Part shown: positions 1-5,006 of the stretch, one piece after another
How positions within the stretch are numbered: the stretch's first letter is position 1
Layout: each line of letters begins with the position of its first letter
Notes under the pieces: generated by a model
What the model was told of the DNA's origin: nothing
The model's input: only the letters and a program-made list of their open reading frames with translations
Database searches by the model: none
Translations under genes and position numbers: made by a program
Assembly (NCBI GenBank): GCA_014379885.1
Contig: JACMKW010000715.1
Location: 1-9,556, forward strand
Length of the DNA stretch: 9,556 nt
DNA from: Rhizobacter sp.
Lineage (GTDB): Bacteria; Pseudomonadota; Gammaproteobacteria; Burkholderiales; Burkholderiaceae
Reading direction: 5' to 3'

Positions 1-1
1 G

Positions 2-1090
2 AGCGAGTACCGCAAGGAACTCGAGACCGACATCGAGCCCTTCAAGGGCCTGCTGTTGGGCCTGTTCTTCATCGCCGTTGGCATGAGCATCGACTTTGCG
101 GTGGTGCTGAAACAACCACTGCTCATCACCGCCATCGTGCTGGCTTTCCTCTCTGTGAAGGCAGCCGTGCTATGGGGCATGGGGCGCGCCATGCCGCTGC
201 CCAAACCCGAGCGGCCGGTGTTCATCATCTTGCTCGCACAAGGCGGTGAATTCGGCTTCGTGGTGTTCCAGACTGCCGCGCAGGCCGGTGTGATCGACGC
301 GCCCACCTCGTCGCTGCTGGTCGCAGCGGTGGCCATCTCGATGCTGCTCACGCCGCTCTTGCTGGTGGCAGCCGACAGATGGTGGATTCCGCTGCTGGCC
401 AAGCAAAAGCGGGTCGATATGGACGAGATCAGCGAGCCGCAAAGCGCGCCGGTGATCATTGCCGGCTTCGGCCGTTACGGGCAGATCGTGGGCCGGCTGA
501 TGTTTGCCAACGGCATTGATGCCACGGTGCTCGACCATGACGCTGAGCAAGTGGAAGGGGTGCGCCGCTTCGGCTGGCCGGCGTTTTATGGCGATGCGAC
601 ACGGCTCGACCTGCTGCGCACCGCTGGCGCCGCGCATGCGCGCGTGATCGTGGTCGCGATCGACGACGTGGAGCAAAGCCTCAAGGTGGTCGATATGGTG
701 AACGAGCACTTCCCACATCTCACCATCGTCGCCCGCGCCCGCAACGTGACGCACTACTACGGCCTGCGGGAACGTGGCGTCACGCTGATCGAACGCGAAA
801 CTCTTGACTCGGCCTTGATGAGCGCACGCAGCGTGCTTGAAAGCCTGGGCTGGGAGCGCCACCAGGCGCGCAACCTGGCACTGCGCTTCCGCGCCCACAG
901 CATCGAGCTGCTCGAACAAATGGCGCTGCACCAGAAAGACGAGGCCAAACTCATCGCCGTAGCCAAGCAAGGCCGGCAGCAGCTGGAACGGCTGTGGGCC
1001 AAGGAGCGCGAAGAAGCGCAGGCGCGCAAGCAGCGCACCGGCTGGAGCAGCAACGCTGAAGAGGCGCCCTCGGGCGAAAATAGGCCATGA
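2..1090 (+). CDS. kefC: KefC-type glutathione-regulated K+/H+ antiporter, C-terminal part (5' truncated by window edge)
   Basis: The reading frame is open from base 2 and gives 362 visible residues, so the true start lies upstream. It encodes the end of the CPA2-family membrane domain: the DIEPFKGLLLGLFFIAVGMS stretch at about residues 11-30, then further hydrophobic segments to about residue 125, including AQGGEFGFVVF. A cytoplasmic RCK/TrkA-N domain follows, with the nucleotide-binding GFGRYG motif near residue 155, then FYGDATRLDLL and an IDD motif. From family knowledge, KefC exports K+ in exchange for H+ at the inner membrane and is gated by glutathione and its electrophile adducts, giving protection against toxic electrophiles. 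The similarity runs through the RCK domain and the HFPHL...ARARN region, so KefB/KefC-type is well supported; choosing KefC over KefB is less certain. No KefF/KefG ancillary gene is visible. The stop TGA overlaps the next gene's ATG. Confidence 0.88.
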   Translation, partial: SEYRKELETDIEPFKGLLLGLFFIAVGMSIDFAVVLKQPLLITAIVLAFLSVKAAVLWGMGRAMPLPKPERPVFIILLAQGGEFGFVVFQTAAQAGVIDAPTSSLLVAAVAISMLLTPLLLVAADRWWIPLLAKQKRVDMDEISEPQSAPVIIAGFGRYGQIVGRLMFANGIDATVLDHDAEQVEGVRRFGWPAFYGDATRLDLLRTAGAAHARVIVVAIDDVEQSLKVVDMVNEHFPHLTIVARARNVTHYYGLRERGVTLIERETLDSALMSARSVLESLGWERHQARNLALRFRAHSIELLEQMALHQKDEAKLIAVAKQGRQQLERLWAKEREEAQARKQRTGWSSNAEEAPSGENRP

Positions 1091-2055
1091 GTTCCTTCCT
1101 GCGCACCCACGGCTTCAAGTCACTGCAACCCGGCAAGCGCCTCATCGTGCTGGGCGCCGTGCACGGCAACGAAACCTGCGGCACACGTGGCATCGAACGT
1201 GTGCTGGTTGAGCTTGACAGCGGTGCCTTGCAGATCGCGCGTGGCAGTGTGACCTTCGTGCCGGTGACCAACCCGCTCGCCTACCAGCGCGGCCAGCGCG
1301 CGGGTGACCGCAACCTCAACCGCAACCTGCGGCCCAACGCCAACCCGCAAGACTTTGAAGACCGCATCGCCAACGTGCTGTGCCCGCTGCTCGCCGAGCA
1401 CGAGGTGCTGCTCGACCTGCACTCCTTCCACACCGCCGGCGAGCCCTTCGCGATGATCGGGCCGACCGACAACGTCGGCGCGCTGGAACCGTTTTTGCAT
1501 GCAGCCGAAGAAGAGGCACTGGCGCTGCGCCTCGGGCCGCGCCGCATCGTCGAAGGGTGGCTCGACACCTATGCCACCGGCGTGAAGAACCGCTTGCAGC
1601 GAACCGCTCCGACCGACCGCGCCCAGTTGCTCAACACCGACCCGAGTTATGGCGTGGGCACGACCGAATACGCACGCACACAAGGGGCTTACGCCATCAC
1701 GCTCGAATGTGGCCAGCATGCCGACCCGCGCGCGCCCGAGGTGGCCTACCGCGCCATTCGCAATACCCTCGCCCACTTGAAGCTGGTGGACGAACCGGCG
1801 CCTGCGGCACGCACTGACATCGAGTTGCTGCGCCTGGCCGAAGTGACCGACCGCCACCACCCCGATGACCGCTTCGCGCGCGAGTGGGCCAGCTACGCCC
1901 CGCTGAAGGCCGGCGAGCTGATCGGTACACGGGCCGACGGCACGGCGCTGCGTGCGCCGGGCGATGGCTTCATCGTGTTCCCGAACCCGGCCGCACTGCC
2001 TGGCAATGAGTGGTTCTACTTCGCCCTGCCCGGCCAACGAAGCTTGCGCGCCTGA
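1087..2055 (+). CDS. Succinylglutamate desuccinylase/aspartoacylase-family zinc hydrolase
   Basis: A 322-residue protein of the AstE/AspA branch of the M14 carboxypeptidase-like fold. The zinc-site pattern is visible: GAVHGNE (H26, E29) and DLHS (H112) supply the expected ligands, DRNLNRNL (74-81) is the substrate-binding arginine/asparagine segment, and E207 in TLECGQHAD is the expected catalytic glutamate. A smaller C-terminal beta-rich region follows from about residue 240. Family members hydrolyse N-acyl amino acids such as N-succinylglutamate or N-acetylaspartate; the substrate here cannot be read from sequence. No other arginine-succinyltransferase (ast) genes are adjacent, so a role in arginine catabolism is not supported by context. 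The ATG at 1087 overlaps the antiporter stop (ATGA) and only a weak AGG precedes it, so translation is probably coupled. There is no signal peptide, so it is expected in the cytoplasm. Confidence 0.85.
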   Translation: MSSFLRTHGFKSLQPGKRLIVLGAVHGNETCGTRGIERVLVELDSGALQIARGSVTFVPVTNPLAYQRGQRAGDRNLNRNLRPNANPQDFEDRIANVLCPLLAEHEVLLDLHSFHTAGEPFAMIGPTDNVGALEPFLHAAEEEALALRLGPRRIVEGWLDTYATGVKNRLQRTAPTDRAQLLNTDPSYGVGTTEYARTQGAYAITLECGQHADPRAPEVAYRAIRNTLAHLKLVDEPAPAARTDIELLRLAEVTDRHHPDDRFAREWASYAPLKAGELIGTRADGTALRAPGDGFIVFPNPAALPGNEWFYFALPGQRSLRA

Positions 2056-2136
2056 TCCCCAAAAAAGCGCGAGTAGACTGCGCCGGCGCACCGAGCCGCT
2101 TGAGCGGCCGGCGTCTTGTCCACCCAGGGAGATTCC

Positions 2137-2814
2137 ATGCTTCATCGACACCTGGCCGCCACCGCGGCCATCCTCGCACTCGCGTTCACAGGCTGCGCCA
2201 CCGAAAGTTCGCGCACCGTCCAAGTGGAGAAGGTGCAAGCAGCCGCGGCGCCTTACGCCGGCGGCAAGGCCTCGGTCTCGATCGGCAAGTTCGACAACCG
2301 GTCCAGTTTCCAGCGTGGTGTTTTCTCTGATGGAGTCGACCGCCTCGGCAGCCAGGCCAAGACAACCTTGATTGCCCACCTCCAGCAGTCGCAGCGGTTC
2401 TCTGTACTCGATCGCGACAACATGTCTGAAACAGGGCAAGAGGCCAAGATACTCGGCACCGCACAAACGCTGAAAGGTGCCTCCTACGTGGTCACCGGTG
2501 ACATCAGCGAGTTCGGCCGCAAGGAAGTCGGCGACAAACAACTCTTCGGCCTGCTCGGCCGTGGCAAATCGCAAGTGGCGTACGCGAAGATCACCTTGAA
2601 CATCGTCAACAGCCTCACGTCTGAAGTGGTGTTCTCTGCGCGTGGTGCGGGCGAGTACGAGCTCTCCAACCGCGAAGTGTTGGGCTTTGGTGGAACGGCC
2701 AGCTACGACTCCACGCTGAACGGCAAGGTGCTCGACCTGGCCATGCGTGAAGCCGTCAACAATCTTGTGGCCGGCAAAGACGCTGGCCAGTGGGGCCAGG
2801 AGCTGCGCCGGTGA
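2137..2814 (+). CDS. CsgG/HfaB-family outer-membrane lipoprotein
   Basis: A 225-residue lipoprotein. I place the start at ATG 2137 because AGGGAG (2126-2131) lies 5 nt upstream and the signal peptide begins there; an in-frame TTG at 2116 has no such support. The signal peptide ends in the lipobox LAFTGC, with the lipidated cysteine at residue 20. Alanine at +2 predicts outer-membrane sorting by the E. coli Lol rule. The mature part matches the CsgG family: SVSIGKFDNRS, LIAHLQQSQRFSVLDRDNM, then GASYVVTGDISEFG and a VAYAKITLNIVNSLTSEVVFSARGAGEYELSNR-like core ending with LAMREAVNNLV. CsgG itself is the curli secretion pore, but no csgA, csgB, csgE or csgF is visible. Here it is the first gene of a three-lipoprotein operon, so a curli role should not be assumed. 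Its stop overlaps the next start (GTGA). Confidence 0.87.
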   Translation: MLHRHLAATAAILALAFTGCATESSRTVQVEKVQAAAAPYAGGKASVSIGKFDNRSSFQRGVFSDGVDRLGSQAKTTLIAHLQQSQRFSVLDRDNMSETGQEAKILGTAQTLKGASYVVTGDISEFGRKEVGDKQLFGLLGRGKSQVAYAKITLNIVNSLTSEVVFSARGAGEYELSNREVLGFGGTASYDSTLNGKVLDLAMREAVNNLVAGKDAGQWGQELRR

Positions 2815-3197
2815 GCGCCGCGCGCTCGGTACACCTGCTCACCCTCGCCACCGCCATTGCCCTGCTGGCCGGGTGCGCCCAAAACCGCCAGAAGCCGATT
2901 TACATGTGGGAGGCCTTCCCACGCCAGCAGTACGACACGCTGCTGAGCCATGGTGCGCCCCCGCTGGATCAGATTGCCAACCTGGAAGCTCACGCCGAAA
3001 AGGCACGGGCCACAGGTGCAGCGCTGCCACCAGGTTTCCGTGCCCACCTGGGCATGCTCAAGCTGAACGCCGGCGACACCAACGAAGCGCGCCGGCTGTG
3101 GCTGGCAGAAAAGACCGCATTCCCCGAGTCGGCCCCGTACATGGATCAGTTGCTCAAGCGACTCGACGCTCCCGCGAAGAAGGACAAGCCAGCATGA
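2811..3197 (+). CDS. DUF4810 domain-containing lipoprotein
   Basis: A 128-residue protein starting at GTG 2811, which overlaps the stop of the upstream CsgG-family gene by 4 nt (GTGA). AGGAG at 2798-2802, 8 nt upstream, supports this start. The signal peptide ends in ALLAGC with the lipid cysteine at residue 22 and Ala at +2, so it is probably an outer-membrane lipoprotein facing the periplasm. The mature region contains IYMWEAFPRQQYDTL soon after the cysteine, which is typical of DUF4810. A helical segment follows (EAHAEKARATG, then PGFRAHLGMLKLNAGDTNEARRLWLAEKTAFPES), resembling one TPR-like helical hairpin. Its molecular function is unknown. DUF4810 genes commonly sit between CsgG-like and DUF799 genes, exactly as here, which suggests a shared complex. 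It overlaps the next gene by ATGA. Confidence 0.85.
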   Translation: MSAARSVHLLTLATAIALLAGCAQNRQKPIYMWEAFPRQQYDTLLSHGAPPLDQIANLEAHAEKARATGAALPPGFRAHLGMLKLNAGDTNEARRLWLAEKTAFPESAPYMDQLLKRLDAPAKKDKPA

Positions 3198-3874
3198 AGC
3201 TCTCGCACATTCCTCTCTACGGCGCCGCCCTGGCCCTGGTCTTGCTGAGCGGCTGCGCGACCCAAGCCCCGGCCCATGACTACACAGCGTTCATGAAGGC
3301 CAAACCGGCCACCCTGCTGGTGCTGCCTCCGGTCAATGACTCGCCCGAGGTGACGGCAACACCGGGCGTCTGGGCTCATGCAACGCGCCCCCTGGCCGAG
3401 GCCGGCTACTACGTGTTGCCCATCACCCTGGTGGACGAGACCTTCCGGCAAAACGGTGTCACCAGCGCCAACGAAGTGCAAGACATTCCATTGCAAAAGC
3501 TCCGCGAATTCTTTGGCGCAGATGCGGCGGTGTACCTGAGGGTCAAACAGTACGGCACCAGCTACGCCGTCGTCACCAGTGAAACGCGTGTGACCGTGGA
3601 AGGCCACATCGTTGATCTGCGCTCAGGCGAAACCTTGTGGAAGGGAGCAGCCACCGCATCATCAGCCGAGCAGCAGCAACATAGCCAGGGCGGGCTCGCG
3701 GGCCTGCTCATCACGGCGCTGGTGAAGCAGATCGTGAGCACGACCACCGACGAGTCGTACAGGTACGCCAATGTGGCCGGCTACCGGCTGCTGAATTCGT
3801 CGCGGCACAACGGCGTGCTGCCGGGGCCGCGCTCTCCGAACTACGGGCAACCGCCAGGGGCGGCAGTGCGCTGA
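3194..3874 (+). CDS. DUF799 (GNA1162-type) lipoprotein
   Basis: A 226-residue lipoprotein with ATG at 3194 inside the ATGA overlap with the DUF4810 gene; AGAAGGA (3178-3184) lies 9 nt upstream. The lipobox is VLLSGC (cysteine 21, Ala at +2). The mature sequence shows DYTAFMKAKPATLLVLPPVN close after the cysteine, then LAEAGYYVLPITLVDETFRQNG and FFGADAAVYLRVKQYGTSY, with VEGHIVDLRSGETLWKG toward the C-terminus. This matches DUF799, the family that includes the Neisseria lipoprotein GNA1162; that family resembles the N-terminal domain of TolB and is related to CsgG-like folds. The exact role is unknown. As the last gene of the lipoprotein trio it probably works with the CsgG-like and DUF4810 proteins at the outer membrane. 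The last 25 or so residues, rich in Pro, Gly, Asn and Ser, look disordered. Confidence 0.87.
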   Translation: MKLSHIPLYGAALALVLLSGCATQAPAHDYTAFMKAKPATLLVLPPVNDSPEVTATPGVWAHATRPLAEAGYYVLPITLVDETFRQNGVTSANEVQDIPLQKLREFFGADAAVYLRVKQYGTSYAVVTSETRVTVEGHIVDLRSGETLWKGAATASSAEQQQHSQGGLAGLLITALVKQIVSTTTDESYRYANVAGYRLLNSSRHNGVLPGPRSPNYGQPPGAAVR

Positions 3875-3943
3875 ACCGGGCTGAGAGGTTGAGGATTGTC
3901 GTTTTTCTCTCTCCGTTCGGGGCTGAGCCTGCATTCCCGATCG

Positions 3944-4002
3944 CCCTGAGCCTGTCGAAGGGAGCCAGCGCAATGCACATGGGCCCTTCGACGGGCTCAG
4001 GG
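3944..4002. repeat. REP-like intergenic inverted repeat (CCTGAGCCTGTCGAAGG type)
   Basis: Two 19-nt arms, 3944-3962 (CCCTGAGCCTGTCGAAGGG) and 3984-4002 (CCCTTCGACGGGCTCAGGG), are reverse complements with one mismatch (18/19) and are separated by 21 nt. The arm sequence belongs to a dispersed palindromic motif that recurs between genes in many proteobacterial genomes, usually in such head-to-head pairs. The right arm continues into GTGAACGGA, the usual extension. A partial, diverged copy of the same unit lies at 3912-3931. It could fold in the 3' end of the lipoprotein operon mRNA and affect its stability or termination. Genome copy number cannot be judged from this window. Confidence 0.75.
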
Positions 4003-4013
4003 TGAACGGAAAT

Positions 4014-4040
4014 CAAAAAGTTCTCAGCCTCTGAGAGAAC
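4014..4040 (-). terminator. Probable rho-independent terminator, minus strand
   Basis: Read on the minus strand, GTTCTCTCAG AGG CTGAGAAC forms a stem of about 8 bp with a 2-nt bulge, and is directly followed by TTTTTG (4019-4014). Stem plus U-tract is the intrinsic terminator layout. It lies just downstream of the stop of the small minus-strand ORF at 4078. It points the wrong way for the lipoprotein operon's own transcript. Confidence 0.5.
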
Positions 4041-4044
4041 GAGC

Positions 4045-4066
4045 CTCGGTGCAAAACCGCACCGAG
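4045..4066. repeat. Perfect 8-bp inverted repeat (hairpin)
   Basis: CTCGGTGC (4045-4052) and GCACCGAG (4059-4066) pair perfectly around a 6-nt loop. There is no adjacent T-run of its own; on the minus strand it lies between the small ORF stop and the terminator-like hairpin. It may be part of a tandem terminator or a protein-binding dyad. Confidence 0.5.
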
Positions 4067-4077
4067 ACGCCATCTCG

Positions 4078-4188
4078 TCAATACGCCGCTTCGTAGATCG
4101 CTTCGATCTCGGCTGGCGACAGCTTGCGCGCGGTGGTCTCGAGCCGTCTTTGAGCACAGGGACGAGCCAGCGGCGAGAATTCGCCCAT
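4078..4188 (-). CDS. Possible 36-residue ORF, or remnant of a gene C-terminus
   Basis: ATG at 4188 is preceded on the minus strand by GGGAGGGGG (4202-4194), a good Shine-Dalgarno match. The frame is open back only to a stop at 4234-4236. The peptide ends in LSPAEIEAIYEAAY, a plausible amphipathic helix, and its last half has good coding character. Two hairpins, one with a U-tract, follow the stop. Against it: it starts inside the CATG shared with the DUF1841 start, its SD would lie in the DUF1841 codons, and no promoter is evident. It could be the decayed tail of a gene once longer. I do not recognise the family. Confidence 0.3.
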   Translation of the reverse strand: MGEFSPLARPCAQRRLETTARKLSPAEIEAIYEAAY

Positions 4189-4618
4189 GTTCGCCCCCTC
4201 CCAACACGACGTACGCCGCTTCTTCTGCGACGCTCACCGCAAACGGCGCGAAGGCCTGCCGCTCACGACCATGGAAACCCTGGCCGCCGACTGGACTGAC
4301 CAGCACCCGGAGTACCACGCCGAGCTCGACGATGTGGACGCCGCACTGGCCGCCGTCTATGACGTAAAAGCCGGCCGCACCAACCCCTTCCTGCATCTCT
4401 CGATGCACCTGACGATCAGCGAGCAGGTGAGCATCGACCAGCCGCGTGGCATCAAGCAGGCCTACGAACTGCTGGCCGCCAAGCGCGGCTCGGCGCACGA
4501 AGCGCACCACGAAGTGATGGAATGCCTGGGCGAGATGATGTGGGAGTCGCAACGCAGCGGGCAGCCGCCCGATGGGCACAAGTACATCGACTGCGTGCGC
4601 CGCCGCGCAACGCGTTAG
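4187..4618 (+). CDS. DUF1841 family protein
   Basis: A 143-residue cytoplasmic protein of unknown function. The opening MFAPSQHDVRRFFCDAHRK, then LTTMETLAADWTDQHPEYH, the highly characteristic GRTNPFLHLSMHLTISEQ at about residues 65-82 (followed by VSIDQPRGI), and HEVMECLGEMMWESQRSGQP near the C-terminus are the conserved blocks of DUF1841, a family common in beta- and gammaproteobacteria. The several His and Glu residues in HLSMHL and HHEVMECLGE are suggestive of metal binding, but this is only an inference. The start is set by the family N-terminus; the ribosome site is weak, and a GGCGA-GAAT-TCGCC dyad (4172-4185) sits directly before it. The stop TAG interlocks with the stop of the convergent minus-strand gene. 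Confidence 0.88.
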   Translation: MFAPSQHDVRRFFCDAHRKRREGLPLTTMETLAADWTDQHPEYHAELDDVDAALAAVYDVKAGRTNPFLHLSMHLTISEQVSIDQPRGIKQAYELLAAKRGSAHEAHHEVMECLGEMMWESQRSGQPPDGHKYIDCVRRRATR

Positions 4619-4992
4619 CTGCGTTTCTGCGGCACGCGCTGAGCCGGGTCATAGAAGAAGGTTTCTTCCGCCATGCGCTCGCCTTCCCAGCGCTGGTAGG
4701 CCAGCTCTTCCATGTGGGTGAAGCTGCCGTCTTTCCACTCGAAGTGGAAGATCCAGCGGATCACCACGTGGTCGCCGTTCACAAACACCGGGCGCACACA
4801 TTGCGAAGTGACCGACGTTGCGCGCGCCATCACCTTGTGCTCGTTGGCCACGTGCACCTCGCGGCCCACGCGTGCGGGTCCCAGGTTCTCGCTCATCGTC
4901 GAGCCGGGGGTGTAGAACTCTTCGATGGCCTCGGCGTGAGCGTTCTGCTCGACGCGGGCGATGAATTTTTCCAACGTTTCGGTGGTGGGCAT
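4615..4992 (-). CDS. NTF2-like/SnoaL-like small protein
   Basis: A 125-residue protein starting at ATG 4992, preceded by AGGAG (5005-5001) with 8-nt spacing; a longer in-frame extension upstream overlaps the preceding gene and is rejected. The N-terminal helix region (TLEKFIARVEQNAHAEAIEEFYTPGSTMSEN), the GREVHVAN segment and the later strand pattern VRPVFVNGDHVVIRWIFHFEWKDG...MEELAYQRWEGERMAEETFFYDPAQ match the cone-shaped NTF2-like fold, SnoaL-like group. Members range from polyketide cyclases and isomerases to non-catalytic ligand-binding proteins, so no reaction is assigned. There is no signal peptide. It starts 14 nt after the stop of the ABC substrate-binding protein gene, with its SD just past that stop, so the two are probably co-transcribed. 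Its TAA overlaps the DUF1841 TAG in TTAG. Confidence 0.8.
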   Translation of the reverse strand: MPTTETLEKFIARVEQNAHAEAIEEFYTPGSTMSENLGPARVGREVHVANEHKVMARATSVTSQCVRPVFVNGDHVVIRWIFHFEWKDGSFTHMEELAYQRWEGERMAEETFFYDPAQRVPQKRS

Positions 4993-5006
4993 ATGGCGGG
5001 CTCCTG

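Larger units (their letters stand above)
3875..4186. other. 312-nt gap with REP-like repeat, two hairpins and a possible tiny ORF
   Basis: This is the longest stretch without a confident gene. It holds the inverted repeat 3944-4002 with a degenerate partial copy at 3912-3931, a terminator-like hairpin at 4020-4040, a perfect 8-bp hairpin at 4045-4066 and a short minus-strand ORF (4078-4188). A T-run at 3902-3906 follows the DUF799 gene without a clear stem, so the lipoprotein operon has no convincing intrinsic terminator other than the REP-like hairpin. Confidence 0.7.

Noticed and set aside
170..970. A 266-codon minus-strand frame opposite kefC
   Set aside because: Shadow of the KefC frame; no recognisable domain and no plausible start signal.
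2052..2079. Possible sigma-70 promoter for the lipoprotein operon (CTGATC, 16 nt, TAGACT)
   Set aside because: The -10 is fair, but the -35 matches only 3 of 6; too weak to annotate, though a promoter somewhere in this gap is likely.
2081..2113. Hairpin CGCCGGC...GCCGGCG between the desuccinylase and CsgG-like genes, considered as a terminator
   Set aside because: The stem is real (7 bp plus an inner GCCGC/GCGGC), but no T-run follows on either strand and it lies close before a ribosome site. At most a leader structure.
1120..2574. A 484-codon open frame on the minus strand
   Set aside because: It lies opposite the desuccinylase-family gene and the CsgG-like gene, both with clear family motifs. 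Its translation is His/Arg/Gly/Val-rich without domain pattern, as expected for the antisense of GC-rich coding DNA.
3944..4066. Series of inverted repeats considered as a CRISPR array
   Set aside because: The repeats are palindromic pairs of different sequence without regular direct repeats or uniform spacers.
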